This document shows positions 1 through 24,709 of a DNA stretch of 39,966 nt, piece after piece. Made by a program: the position numbers and the translations under genes. Every line of letters begins with the position of its first letter. Within the stretch, counting starts at the first letter, position 1. The notes beneath the pieces were generated by a model, which worked only from the letters and a program-made list of their open reading frames with translations, did no database searches and was not told the origin of the DNA. The stretch is from Amoebidium appalachense (lineage: Eukaryota > Ichthyosporea): the NCBI GenBank assembly GCA_963693365.1, contig CAVNZM010000039.1, forward strand, positions 1 to 39,966, given 5' to 3'.

Positions 1-197
1 TGTATCTCTATTAGGCACACTAGGACCCAAACTAGGATGTGCATGGAATGCGACCCAAACATCTTTGGAAGCATCCAATTATATATTTATCAACGTTTTA
101 ACTGTTGGGTGTCCGTTTGCAAACAGCGATATAAGTTCCTTCGACCACATAGCAAGCCACGATAGCACATTATCTTTCAGGTGAAGTATCACAGTTC
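1..197. other. Left flank of the retrotransposon, no gene seen
   Basis: AT-rich sequence without a credible open frame. It contains two half-copies of the ACTAGGA motif (about 20-40) that resembles one arm of the palindromes described at 6999-7203 and 29227-29345, and a 10-bp palindrome GTTTGCAAAC near 115. The retrotransposon begins at 198. Confidence 0.5.
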
Positions 198-547
198 GGT
201 TTTATTTGTGGAAATTATTGACATAAATATTTTTCTGGGTAAACACGTAGGATGGGTGTTCAATACCAACATAACCATGTAGGCTTCATTTCGTGTTTTA
301 GCAGTTAGCGGTTGGCTGCCCGCACACGGGCACCTATTAGCCAGTCAAAACATCAGATACCACAGATCACTAGACCGAGTTATGATTGGCTCGGATCAGA
401 TTTCACATATCACTAGATCGATTTTTGATTGGTTCAGATCGGTAGGCTTAGGTATATAAGCACGACAGTTTTTAGCAGATCAGCAAGCTACAAACACATC
501 TTCTGTGTTTAGCATCCACAGCCTTACAGCTATATATTCCTTTTCAC
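198..547 (+). repeat. A1 split direct repeat of the Ngaro element
   Basis: 350 bp repeated without visible mismatch at 5078-5427 (constant offset 4880). It carries two inverted CCAAT boxes (TGATTGG at about 382 and 427) and a TATA box at 452-459, so it probably contains the element promoter. The match stops at 547/5427, where the sequences become TCC and CCA. Confidence 0.93.
452..459 (+). promoter_or_regulatory. TATA box of the retrotransposon
   Basis: GGTATATAAGC lies about 130 bp before the Gag-like ATG at 587. Transcription starting about 30 bp downstream would leave a leader of roughly 100 nt covering the end of A1. The identical copy in A2 lies at 5332-5339. Confidence 0.6.
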
Positions 548-586
548 TCCTTTTCATTCTCCCTATCTTTCCCTACGCCGGTCAGC

Positions 587-1756
587 ATGCCGCCGAAAAA
601 GCGCCAGGCCTCAGCCGCCGCCCCTGCCGCGGCACCTAAGCGCCTGACCCGCAGCGACCTCCGCCACAGGCTGACCAACGCTCCCGCGGACACTGACGCG
701 CCTCCAGCGGCCCATACCACCACGGACCCGGACCCGCCGGCTACTCTCCCCTCCACCCCTGAAGTCCCCCCTCAGGCCCCGCCGTCCCCGCAGATGACTT
801 CTCAAGACGCCGTCCTGGCCGCCCTCACCGCCATCAGCACCCAGATGGCTGGCGTCCTGGCTGCTCTCACCAACCGCGACCCTCCCGCGCCCCCCGCCGC
901 GCCCTCCACACCCGGGGAGGTTTCCCCGGGGCTGCATCTCGGCCCTGACCTGGACCTGCCTGCCCTGCCCGCGCCCCCCATCACAGGTGAGAACACTGGC
1001 GACATTCAGCCGGGCACACTCCCGCTTCCCCCCGCGGATGTGCTGGCAGATTTGCGCGCCAATCGTTTCGTCGACCTGTATAAGTTCACCCCCGCCGCCC
1101 TCCTGGCCCCATCCAAGAAAGGTCAGCATCTGCGCATGGCCGACGACGGCAGCATCGAGACTTTTCGCCAAGACAAACCCGTTCCCCTGCGTTCACTCGT
1201 CATTTGGATCCAAGCTTGGACCCATTACATGGCCGCCAAGCACCACCTCGGCCTTCCCACGGACAAAGACGTACTTTGGACTCAGCACATCACTCGCCTC
1301 AGCACCCGATACCCGTGGGCCCAGATCCACAACTATGACGTATACGCCCGCACCGTGGCCCACCAGCAGGGTCGGGCTCCGATCGAGTGCCCCAACCTGC
1401 TCGCCCAACTCCACCAGGATCTCCTCCTGCCACCCACCCTGCTCATCCAGGACGCATGTCAGCGCTGTGGCTTCCCCGACCACCCCAGCGCGGCCTGCCC
1501 CATGTACCCCAAGCCCGGCTGTGGTCTTGACGGCTTTAAGCCGCCCCACAAGCCCGGCGGGGGTCACACCCCTAACCGCCCTGGCCCGCAACCCGGCCCG
1601 GCCAAACCGGCCCGACCCGTGGATCTACCCGCGACGCACTGCAGGAATTTCCACATTAACGGTCGGTCCTGCGCTAAGCAGCCCTGCCCCTTCTCCCACG
1701 TGTGCCCGCTCTGCTCTGGCACACACCCCCGCAAAGACTGCAAGCACAATGCCTAG
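587..1756 (+). CDS. Gag-like zinc-finger protein of the Ngaro element
   Basis: 389 codons starting at the first ATG after the TATA box. The N-terminal ~120 residues are Ala/Pro-rich with a basic start (MPPKKRQ), probably a nuclear-localisation or nucleic-acid-binding tail. The middle (about 150-290) is a globular segment with many Trp and Tyr. Two Cys/His clusters follow: CQRCGFPDHPSAACP near residue 291, and a C-terminal cluster (about 352-387) with spacing C-x7-C-x4-C-x4-H-x-C-x2-C-x4-H-x4-C. That C-terminal arrangement is typical of the first ORF of Ngaro/DIRS elements and probably binds the element RNA. The frame is closed by TAG. The following RT frame is offset, so Gag and RT are not one continuous frame. 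The assignment rests on position and the C-terminal cysteine pattern. Confidence 0.85.
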   Translation: MPPKKRQASAAAPAAAPKRLTRSDLRHRLTNAPADTDAPPAAHTTTDPDPPATLPSTPEVPPQAPPSPQMTSQDAVLAALTAISTQMAGVLAALTNRDPPAPPAAPSTPGEVSPGLHLGPDLDLPALPAPPITGENTGDIQPGTLPLPPADVLADLRANRFVDLYKFTPAALLAPSKKGQHLRMADDGSIETFRQDKPVPLRSLVIWIQAWTHYMAAKHHLGLPTDKDVLWTQHITRLSTRYPWAQIHNYDVYARTVAHQQGRAPIECPNLLAQLHQDLLLPPTLLIQDACQRCGFPDHPSAACPMYPKPGCGLDGFKPPHKPGGGHTPNRPGPQPGPAKPARPVDLPATHCRNFHINGRSCAKQPCPFSHVCPLCSGTHPRKDCKHNA

Positions 1757-2037
1757 TCTACGCGCACACCCACGCACACAGCTAGAACATAGGGGTTCGG
1801 AGCTAGGACACACGAGTACAGGGAAACGGAGCTCGGGAGAACGGGCCAATAGGGCTGAGTACAAAATTTCGCAGGCCAACTACGGCGCCCGCGCGCGTCA
1901 AGAATAAATGTCCCTATACAAAGACGTTTATTCTGGCCACTGCACATAATTTTACTCCCCCCCCCCCCCATCCCACGAGCCTCCCCCCCCCTTACACTCA
2001 CCTAGCACTCCCTCCCCCCCCCCTTTCTTCTACCGCT

Positions 2038-2152
2038 GTGTCCGCCCACACCCCCGCGTGCTCGGGCACATTCCCCTGCACAGGGCCCCGCTGCCCTCCC
2101 TGCCAACCCTCACTTGGGCCAAGCTGCCCTACTCTAACCCCCCGGGGCCCTG

Positions 2153-2190
<38 letters not shown>

Positions 2191-3873
2191 CTGCCGGGAT
2201 CTCCCCAAGGGTACACCACCCTTGCTAACCACCCCTTCCCCCGAGGCTCAGACCCGGAGGCCCGCCCGCTGCCCCAGCACCACATTGACACCTCCCGCCT
2301 CCGGGAACTGCTGGCCTCCTACCCGGACCAACCATTCGCCGCACAACTCCTCCACGATGTCGAATTCGGCGTCGACATCGGCTATCGCGGCCCCTCCACC
2401 TCTCGGGTGGGCCCCAACCTACCCACCACCCCGGAGGCAGCTGCCGCTATCACGGTGGATATTGCCAAAGAAGTCGCCCTCGGCCACCTGCGCGGCCCCC
2501 TCTCCCCGGCCCAATTCTTTGACGAATTTCCCGTCCACCGTTCCTCCCCCATCGGCGCCGTTACCAAGAAAGGGAACCCCCCCAAGTACCGTCGAATCCA
2601 CCACCTCTCCTGGCCCCGGGGTAGCAGTGTCAATGACAGCATCACCTACCCCGACGAACTTCAGTACATTCGCGCCCGGGATGTCACCCAACTCATTCTC
2701 GACGCAGGCCCCGGCTGCTACATGGCCGTGGCAGATGTGCAGGCTGCCTTCCGGCACATGCCCATCCGACCGGAAGACCACCACTTAATGGCATTCAAAT
2801 GGCAAGGGCATTTTTACGTTGAAACCAGACTGCCCTTCGGCCTGAAATCTAGCCCAGCCATCTGGGAACGGATCGCGGCCACCCTACAATGGCTGGCACA
2901 CCAGCACGGTATTACCCTCATCCGCCACTACGTAGACGACTGGATTATAGTCGCCCCCACACAACAGCAGTGCCAACGTCACCTATCCACCTTTCTGCAA
3001 CTCTGCCGAGAGCTGCACATTGCCATCTCCGAAGACAAGATGCAGGGCCCGGCTACCCGTGTCGTCTTCATCGGTATCGAATTCGACTCCATCGCCATGG
3101 AGGCACGAATCCCGGCTTCCAAGCTCTCGGACCTACTCGACCTCACTTCCCACCCAAAGCCCACCATCACCATTCGGGACCTCCAGTCCCTCCTCGGCAA
3201 ACTCACCTGGTGTGCCCAGCTGGTTCCCCCCGGGAGGGCCTTCTCCCAGCGCCTATGGGCCCTTCTCCGGACCCACCCACACCTTGCCGGCCACCACCAC
3301 ATACGACTGACTGCTGCCGCCCGGGCCGACATAGCCGAATGGCACCAGTTCCTCACATCATGGAATGGGGTGCACCTCATCACACCCCCCACATACACCA
3401 CCCTGGCCACTGATGCTGCCGGATCGGTGGGTCTAGGTGGCCACTGGCTCGACCAATGGTTCTTCATGCCCTGGTCCCCCTCCACCCAAGCCCTCTATGC
3501 TCATGAGGGTAAACTCGGTTCTTCCGTCATCGAACTCCTGGCCATCGCAGCCGCCGTGGCCCTCTGGGCCCCCTCCTGGTCCACCCACCATGTCCGTATT
3601 TTATGCGACAACACGGGTGCTGTGTCTGACCTGCACTCCCGGTCTTCCCCCCACCCCGTGATGGCCAAACTTATTCGGTTCATCACCCGCATGGAAATGC
3701 AATACCAATTTACGTTACAGGCATCCTACCTACCAGGACCCCTCAACCATCTGGCCGATGCCATTTCTCGTAACCAACTTCCCCGGGCCCGACGACTCCG
3801 ACCTTCCCTGCAACCGGAGCCCTGCCCCTTCCCCTCCTGGGTCCACGAGTTCCTATCCCTTCCCTTGGGCTAA
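2038..3873 (+). CDS. Reverse transcriptase-RNase H of the Ngaro element
   Basis: About 611 codons are open. The frame's first ATG (start of MAVADVQAAF) lies inside the RT fingers/palm, so translation must begin at a non-AUG codon or come from recoding or splicing of Gag; GTG at 2038 is only a convenient limit. RT occupies about residues 150-400, with the LPFGLKSSPAIWERI block and the YVDD catalytic box near residue 298. RNase H follows, with acidic residues in TLATDAAGS (~459), VIELLAI (~499), ILCDNTG (~524) and HLADAISR (~574), all present. A 34-base C run (2156-2189) inside the frame encodes polyproline, so a change in its length would shift frame. Residues before about 130 look like spacer. 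The 281 bp between Gag and this frame are C-rich and hold no gene. Confidence 0.88.
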
Positions 3874-3927
3874 CCCCCCCCCCCCCCCCCCCCCCCAGAT
3901 CTCCCGTTCCGGAGCAACACTGGCAGA

Positions 3928-4959
3928 TTGGCCCCCCACTTTGCTCCGGCCGAGCTGCTTCGAGCCACCACTACCCTGCAGGAATGCCAGGCCCTGAGTC
4001 TCAACCTCGACTCTCGGGCCTTTTACTCCCGGGTGCAAAAAGTGTTCATCGATTTCTGTGTGGCATCTCGGCTGCAATCCTCCTCCGGGTCCTCCCTCCC
4101 GGCCTCCCCACACACCGTGCAACTTTTTCTCGCCTGGTGTGCCCAACGAGGGGTACAGGCCTCTTCCTTAACCGGCTACAATTCGGCCATCACCAGGCTC
4201 CACCTCGACATGGGCCTCCCTGCTCCCTACCCCCACGACAAGTCTCTGGCCTGGTTCCTACGGGGGGTGGGCCGATGGCAGCTTTCTCACAACATCCGAC
4301 CCCGCTCATCCACCAGGGAACCCCTCCTCCCCTCCCACCTCCGCCTACTCCATGGCCAGTGCCCCACCAAGGCCTCCTCGGCCAATCTCCGGCTATGGAC
4401 GGCCCTCATCGTCGGTTTCTGTGGTCTCCTCCGTTCAGGGGAATTTACCTCCAAGACCCTGACTTCTTTCGACCCGTCCCGTCACGTTAAACGGAAGGAC
4501 GTGACCTTCAGCTACACCCCCACCGGTACTTTGTCCCATGCCACCCTCCACCTGCCAACCTCTAAGACGGATGTACAGGCCCGAGGTGTCAACGTCACCC
4601 TAGCTGCCCTGCCCCTCACCCACTTCTCCCCAGCCCATCTCCTCCGGCAGTTCCTGGATACAACGTCCGGTCAACCCGACGACCCCCTCTTCAGTCTCGG
4701 TGGCATCCCCTACACCAAGAGTGCTTTCTCTGCCGATTTCCGTGCCCTCCTCTCCCGGGCAGGCCTCTCACCCTCCCGGTTTGCCGGACACAGCCTCCGC
4801 ATCGGGGGGGCCACAGCACTGGCTGAGGCCGGGGTCGACGACTCCCGGATCAAACAACTCGGCAGGTGGTCCTCCGACTGCTTCCTGATCTATACCCGAC
4901 TTCGTCCGGCCTCCATTGCTGCCACCACCACACGTGTATTCGCCTCTATTCTTAAGTGA
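3928..4959 (+). CDS. Tyrosine recombinase of the Ngaro element
   Basis: The open frame actually runs from 3874, in the SAME frame as RT and separated from it by one TAA (3871-3873) and a C23 tract ending in AG. There is no ATG before the one in DMGLPAP, deep in the N-terminal domain. The catalytic domain shows the first Arg in LLRSGEFTS (~169), the H-x-x-R box in GHSLRIGGATALAEAGV (~288-291), Trp in GRWSS (~314) and the nucleophile Tyr in LIYTR (~322). This is the full R..HxxR..W..Y set of an active phage-integrase-fold recombinase. In this element group it replaces an integrase and joins circular cDNA into the target. Synthesis probably needs stop read-through, or splicing onto the C23-AG. 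Confidence 0.88.
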   Translation: MAPHFAPAELLRATTTLQECQALSLNLDSRAFYSRVQKVFIDFCVASRLQSSSGSSLPASPHTVQLFLAWCAQRGVQASSLTGYNSAITRLHLDMGLPAPYPHDKSLAWFLRGVGRWQLSHNIRPRSSTREPLLPSHLRLLHGQCPTKASSANLRLWTALIVGFCGLLRSGEFTSKTLTSFDPSRHVKRKDVTFSYTPTGTLSHATLHLPTSKTDVQARGVNVTLAALPLTHFSPAHLLRQFLDTTSGQPDDPLFSLGGIPYTKSAFSADFRALLSRAGLSPSRFAGHSLRIGGATALAEAGVDDSRIKQLGRWSSDCFLIYTRLRPASIAATTTRVFASILK

Positions 4960-4987
4960 AACCTTTGGAGCAAGCATACTGCTCTCG

Positions 4988-5077
4988 TGCCGTGGTTTAC
5001 AACCATTGCAGGTTCACTTTCGTCCAAGGGGATGTCCCCCTAGAGGCAACACACGTCCCGGAGTAGTTTTTCATAGA
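4988..5077 (+). repeat. B1 split direct repeat of the Ngaro element
   Basis: 90 bp repeated at 5557-5646 (offset 569) without visible mismatch. It begins 28 bp after the recombinase stop codon and runs directly into A2 at 5078. The B1-A2 junction is the arrangement expected to template the circle junction. Confidence 0.92.
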
Positions 5078-5427
5078 GGTTTTATTTGTGGAAATTATTG
5101 ACATAAATATTTTTCTGGGTAAACACGTAGGATGGGTGTTCAATACCAACATAACCATGTAGGCTTCATTTCGTGTTTTAGCAGTTAGCGGTTGGCTGCC
5201 CGCACACGGGCACCTATTAGCCAGTCAAAACATCAGATACCACAGATCACTAGACCGAGTTATGATTGGCTCGGATCAGATTTCACATATCACTAGATCG
5301 ATTTTTGATTGGTTCAGATCGGTAGGCTTAGGTATATAAGCACGACAGTTTTTAGCAGATCAGCAAGCTACAAACACATCTTCTGTGTTTAGCATCCACA
5401 GCCTTACAGCTATATATTCCTTTTCAC
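5078..5427 (+). repeat. A2 split direct repeat of the Ngaro element
   Basis: Second copy of A1 with the same TATA box and CCAAT boxes. It abuts B1 with no spacer, which defines the A and B borders precisely. Confidence 0.93.
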
Positions 5428-5556
5428 CCACCCACCTACACCCACACACAACCCCCATTGATCCACACATACGTGCTGTTTTTTCACGGGGCGAAGCCTT
5501 CCCCCGTTTTTTGGGCACATGGACCTCACGGATCAATAAATTGATGACTGGGGGCT
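5428..5556 (+). terminator. A2-B2 spacer with polyadenylation signal
   Basis: 129 bp unique to the 3' end of the element. AATAAA occurs at 5535-5540 followed by a G-rich stretch, a plausible cleavage/polyadenylation region for the element transcript. No ORF is present. Confidence 0.5.
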
Positions 5557-5646
5557 TGCCGTGGTTTACAACCATTGCAGGTTCACTTTCGTCCAAGGGG
5601 ATGTCCCCCTAGAGGCAACACACGTCCCGGAGTAGTTTTTCATAGA
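5557..5646 (+). repeat. B2 split direct repeat, right end of the Ngaro element
   Basis: Copy of B1. Similarity ends after CATAGA; the next base is T in genomic DNA and G at the B1-A2 junction. Host sequence resumes at 5647. Confidence 0.92.
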
Positions 5647-6223
5647 TTGAGGGGTAGCAAACAAGCGACATGCTGGTTAATGAACGGAGCTGGGTACGGT
5701 AGTTCCACAACAGCAATTTGGAGTTTTGCAATTGTATGGGCATTGTTTAATGCACATTGTGAATAAAACATGAGATAAGTCTTACACAATACATCCTTAA
5801 ACAGGGTGCTTTACAAATTCCAGCTAACTGACCGACATGATGTTCACAACTATTACAGGCAAAGAAGCCCAATGTAACATAATAGAGCTGAAGAACGCTC
5901 TCAATCAGGCAGGCCATCCTGTGACTTTGGAAAGAGTTCAAAGGAGAAGTGGTATGAGCATCAGTCTACACGTGAAACATCACATACAATATACAAAGTA
6001 AAGGGTTATACAATACAACCTATCTAACTTACTATCACATCAATCACAACTTACCATCACATTCCAACGCTAACCCATGAAGACAAACAAGGAAAGATTG
6101 CCTCCTCCACTTCGCTACCCATTCATTAATTCAAACAGTATGGTTCAAAAAAGTATATAGTGTGGTAGAGCATGCCTAAGGATCGGATTGAGGTTAAAGC
6201 TTTAAGATGTTGTGGTCACCGTG
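5647..6223. other. Intergenic sequence downstream of the methyltransferase gene
   Basis: 577 bp between the retrotransposon and the stop codon of the minus-strand ParB-methyltransferase gene. It is A/T-rich, without microsatellites or credible ORFs. A 21-nt stretch at 5765-5785 resembles, in inverted orientation and with small indels, 31149-31170 beyond the stop of the plus-strand gene. It may include the 3' UTR of the minus-strand gene, but I see no clear polyadenylation signal. Confidence 0.4.
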
Positions 6224-20305
<14,082 letters not shown>

Positions 20306-20926
20306 TCACCGAAACCACTGCAACTGCAAATGAGGGACAGCGGTGCGCAAGCCGGCTAAATCCACGAAAGGGTTGTAAGATTCTCAAGCCGACCCGGCGG
20401 CGTCAAACTCGGCCCTAACTTCAATGTACATTGTAATAATTTAACAAGGATGTTTGCATAGTGTTAGAGTATCAAATAGAATTTCATATGTGTCTGCATA
20501 TGTAGGCATATATTGGTCTACACACATGGCAGTTACTGTATGAGCTGTAAAGGATACTCCAATTCTACGGTATGTCAGAGAAATAAATTTCGAGCCCCAT
20601 ATGCTTCTTCATTCTGATTGGCTTTGAATACACATACTGCATGATACAGCATCTTAGATCTCTGCTTCCTATTGGATGAATGAAATGCACGTCGATCCCG
20701 AACCAAATTTCAGCTACTTTAGAGTGCATTCTAAACATCTCTGCTGTCTTCTCGGACTGAATATCCATTGCCAGAATCAAAGAAATAATAAATAATTTAT
20801 ACATGGAATATTCTAGGCACGCCAATTCTAGTTTTACGGAATAAATGAAGGCTCGAAAGGTTTGCACGGGTTGGCCTCGTGCGTTCCCATGAGTCTGATT
20901 GGTTGGTGGCATAAATCGTGCGAGTT

Positions 20927-20944
20927 TCCTAGCCGCTACTAGGG
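20927..20944. promoter_or_regulatory. Single array-type palindrome in the divergent promoter
   Basis: TCCTAGCCGCTACTAGGG has the same length (18 bp) and arms as the units of arrays A and B (TCCTAG-N6-CTAGGA), with one mismatch in the right arm. It stands alone. Confidence 0.65.
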
Positions 20945-21234
20945 TTATGATCATGTCAAGGGTGCTTACTAAGTAGATTCCTTCTGATGTACGTTTACTT
21001 CCTTTTTATTTTATTTTTTTCACTTCTTTTTTTTTTGTTGTTGTTAATTAGGGTCTCTAATAACAATGTTTATCTCTTATCATGTGAGTTATTGCAATAA
21101 TCACTATACTGTCAATAGTCGTGTGTCTTACGATCTGATCATGGCTGAGGAATTTTGGTAACTTCCACTCTTTGAATGGCGTAGGCTCGGCCAATAAGAA
21201 AATGCGAGTTGGCCTTTTGCCACCCCAGCGCCAA

Positions 21235-21255
21235 CTAGGACACATGTTGTCCTAG
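21235..21255. promoter_or_regulatory. CTAGGACA hairpin in the divergent promoter
   Basis: CTAGGACA-catgt-TGTCCTAG is a perfect 8-bp inverted repeat with a 5-nt loop, flanked by a partly matching outer pair (GCCACC.../...GGTGGC, 21209-21264). The arms are the array half-sites arranged in the opposite order. Confidence 0.6.
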
Positions 21256-21756
21256 CGCGGTGGCAATGTGGCTTTAGGTGTCTTGTTCTTTGTTTGGTTT
21301 TTTCCAAAACATGTTCAACAGCAGGAGGTACGGGCTCCATTTTCGTACATCTCCAGAACTTTTCTACTACAAAATATGTTACGTTGACTCATTTATGCCA
21401 CAATGACACACTACCATATTTTCACACTTGAAAGATTCCTTTTTATGAACCATTAGGCACACATTCTGTTGTGCGGCATGTCACCGCGCCAGACTGGATA
21501 AAAAATATCCTGCCAATCAAAGCATTGTGTCGAGATCCTACTTGGCTATGTTTGACTGGCGAAAGATGCACCAAAACAGATCTGCATGCTCCCAGGGGAA
21601 CCTGACAACTAGCATTAGCATACATGCGAGAACACCCATGTGCCACACGTACCCAGTAACGACTTGTGTTTGTGACATTTTCAAGTGCATGGGATTCTAA
21701 TCTATCGTCTCAAGCATATGAACAGAGGAAATTACGTGTAGGTGAGGGCTTGTAAA

Positions 21757-22352
21757 ATGGGCCCAATTGTGAGAAGCGGCCCTGTCAGGCCCGTGGGGAC
21801 ATGTCGAAGGCAGGGAGCCCCATTACAAAAAGACACGTTAACCACAGGCCCGAACGCTAGAAAAGTTCTTGGCGAGCTACAACAAAACTTCACATCTAAC
21901 TCAAGTGGTAACAATGCAAATGCAAAACGGGGCAGCATTGTTAATGATGGCTGCGCACGTGCACGCAAACGCACACGTATTGACACATGCAACAACACAA
22001 CGTTAGCAAACTGCAACAACCCGGCGAGTACCAGACAAATCAGCAGCAGTCAATTAGGTAGTGGCAGTGCGGAGGAGCTTTCTTTTTCAAGAGAAGCAAT
22101 GGATGCCGAAGAGGAGAATGCAAAAAGATTAATCGAAGAGGTGGAGGCACGGCGGCAACATGGGGTGGCCAGATCGAAGGCGGCGATGGCTGATAAATTA
22201 AAACGTAACCGTGCTGAGGCACAGCAGAGGGACCGAGTTACTACAGGGGCATTCCCGCCCACGCCCATAGGGTCTGCGCAACCTTTTCTGCCCGACACAA
22301 AAAAGAAGTTGTCAGAGGCAGCCATTGAAAGTGTCTTGGCTATGACTTGCAG
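21757..22352 (+). CDS. Exon 1 of the transposase-like gene
   Basis: Starts at the first ATG after an in-frame TAG (21739-21741); ends at TGCAG|GTAAAG in phase 2. Residues 1-60 are polar, a basic cluster (CARARKRTR) lies near residue 70, and [20 protein letters not shown] begins a highly charged helix/coiled coil. Likely DNA-binding or multimerisation tail; no named domain. Confidence 0.78.
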
Positions 22353-22807
22353 GTAAAGAAAAATCACACTTCTGGCGCACATCATCTGAGACGGCGCATG
22401 TAAATTGACACTGTTTGAGCTAGCATTCCGTACATTCAATCATTAGTGGAATACTAGAGCGGAAGCCCGTGTGTGTGCCACATTCAAGTTCTGGTGCTCG
22501 TCAGCTCTGAGCCAACCAGTGGGGGGACTTGCTTCATTCTTACATTGCAGCTGCCTGTGGAATGCATAATGGGTGAGAAAATACTGTTATAGCTAGCTGT
22601 GATAGTATGATGACCGTCACGTAAGGGGTGGTATTGTACAGTATTCATTTGTTCTCATATGTCCTCCCTACTGCAGGTGCAATGACAACTGCTACGAGAG
22701 ATTCACGTCAGCGCAGGTGAAAAACCTGAGGACTCGGTGGCTCTGTTTGCCTCCGTCAGTTCGCAACCAGGCGCTGTTCGACTATATGACCCAGCATTTG
22801 TAAGCAG

Positions 22808-22843
<36 letters not shown>

Positions 22844-23463
22844 GAAATTATACCCAAATATATCTCTCAAGCCATTTTAACCCAGGCGAGGTAAGGCTAA
22901 AACAAGGCTAAAACAAGTACCCCCCCTTTTTTTATAGATATCACCCCCCCCCCCCCCCCCCCCCATCCCCCCTTTTATAGATATCAGGAGTCAATGACAT
23001 CCTAATACCTTAATGTTGCCGAATACTCGTCTAACGCTTGCCCATTAAATGCTCTGCTCACGGACGTACAATATGCAGTTCTTCTATACAGACACTTCTC
23101 GGTGCCATTGTGTGCAGTCCGGTATGAAGGGTGAACTCTGCATGCTGATGTACATAGATTATGATACTTCCCCTCGGATACAATCTCATCTCACCCCACG
23201 TAATTGCTACCATAGGGTGAAGCTTGGCAACAACAGCACGTCCCAGAACAAGTCTGGCGTCCAAGCGGGCAAGGTCGAGATACCGTGGATTCTGGACAAC
23301 ACAGGGGTAACCCAAACCCCCCCTCCCCCCCCCCCCCCCCTTCCCCCCCCCGAAACCCACACACACACACACACACACACGTAGTATACACACGCACCGC
23401 ACGCACACACGCATGCACGCACGCACGCACGCACACACACACTCAAGCATGCAAACACACGTG

Positions 23464-23496
<33 letters not shown>

Positions 23497-24655
23497 CAGT
23501 GCCACGCACACGCACACACACACACACACACACACGAACACACGAACAGGCACACACACACACACACACACACCTCATACGTACAAGCTCACACACATGC
23601 CCTCATGCACACATGCCCACACCCACACACCCACGCACCCACGCACCCACCCACGCACCCACGCACCCACACAATCAGCATCACACAGGCATATAACACG
23701 GCAGCAACTAATGTGGTTGCATCCAGAGTTCGGCACATACTACGCACAGAGTTCGGCAAACAGTTGTGCTTTTGTGCTGGTCCGGCCACACACACCACCC
23801 CAACCGCCAGTTTTTTATTTATTTTTTTTATTTTTATTTTAACACGTTTGGTTAACGTCATCCACCTGCTGCCGGAAGAGTGCATAGGACACAGTCCCAT
23901 TAGCTACGTTAGAACACCAACCGCCAGTGACTTATAAATTTTTAAATTTTGGATAAAACTTAAAAACTGAGATGTGCATGTGGACAGAAATTTTAAGCGT
24001 GTTTATAGGGAGAGAAGGAGAGAGCTCTAGATACACAAGAGGGTCAAAAAGGGGGACCGGGCCTGGACCACGTGATGGCTTCGTTGATGCTCATGCCAAC
24101 ACATGACGGTTGCCACGCGCGTGCAAATCTGAGAGAGAGAGAGAGAGGGAGAGAGAGGGGGAGAGAGAGAGAGGGGGGGGGGGAGAGAGAGAGAGAGTGT
24201 GTGTGTGTGTGTGTGTGTTGGGTGGGGGGGGGGGGGGGGGGAAGGGCTATTCGTTGGCAAGAGCCAGGAGAGACAGGGGGAAGAGTGGTGTCTATTGGTC
24301 TAATAAAGTAATGATGAATACCGGAGGGGGGGGGGGGGGGGGGATGGGGGATTGGGGCGGGGGGGGGGGGGGGGGGGGGAAGGGGGAGGAAAGAACGGGA
24401 GGGGAGGGGGGGGGGGGGGGGAGGCGAGGTCTGCCAGGCATAGAGAGGGAGATGCAGACAGAGGGGGAGGGGGGAGGGAGGAGGTGAATACCGGAGGGGG
24501 GGGGGGGGATGGGGGATTGGGGCGGGGGGGGGGGGGGGGGGGGGGAGAGGGGGAGGAAAGAACGGGAGGGGAGGGGGGGGGGGGGGGGGGGGGGCGAGGT
24601 CTGCCAGGCATAGAGAGGGAGATGCAGACAGAGGGGGGGGGGGGGGGGAGGGAGG

Positions 24656-24709
<54 letters not shown>

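Larger units (their letters stand above)
198..5646 (+). mobile_element. Ngaro-type (DIRS order) tyrosine-recombinase retrotransposon, complete
   Basis: The element has the split-direct-repeat layout diagnostic of the Ngaro/PAT group: A1 (198-547), three open frames (Gag-like, RT-RNase H, tyrosine recombinase), then B1 (4988-5077) abutting A2 (5078-5427), a 129-bp spacer, and B2 (5557-5646). A1/A2 (350 bp) and B1/B2 (90 bp) read as identical, which implies recent insertion. Elements of this group are known to integrate through a circular DNA intermediate by tyrosine recombinase rather than by a DDE integrase, so no target-site duplication is expected, and I see none. No adenine-methyltransferase-like domain of the DIRS1 subgroup and no hydrolase ORF is present. 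All catalytic residues I can check in RT, RNase H and recombinase are present, but the second and third ORFs lack an early ATG. Confidence 0.93.
20432..21756. promoter_or_regulatory. Divergent promoter region of the two long genes
   Basis: 1.3 kb without microsatellites or credible genes, separating the 5' ends of the minus- and plus-strand genes. It contains several CCAAT/ATTGG boxes (near 20616, 20670, 20896, 21190 and 21504), an 18-bp palindrome of the array type (20927-20944) and a hairpin with the same motif (21235-21255). I infer shared regulation; no clear TATA box is seen for either gene. Confidence 0.5.

Noticed and set aside
20565-20954. 129-codon minus-strand frame upstream of the ParB-methyltransferase gene
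   Set aside because: It could be a 5' exon or small gene, but it sits in the divergent promoter with several CCAAT boxes inside, shows no recognisable features, and no junction to exon 1 in phase could be defended.
22986-23215. Extension of exon 3 of the transposase-like gene upstream (frame open from about 23090)
   Set aside because: The acceptor at 23091 gives a phase mismatch with exon 2, whereas CCATAG at 23215 fits. Kept as an alternative only.
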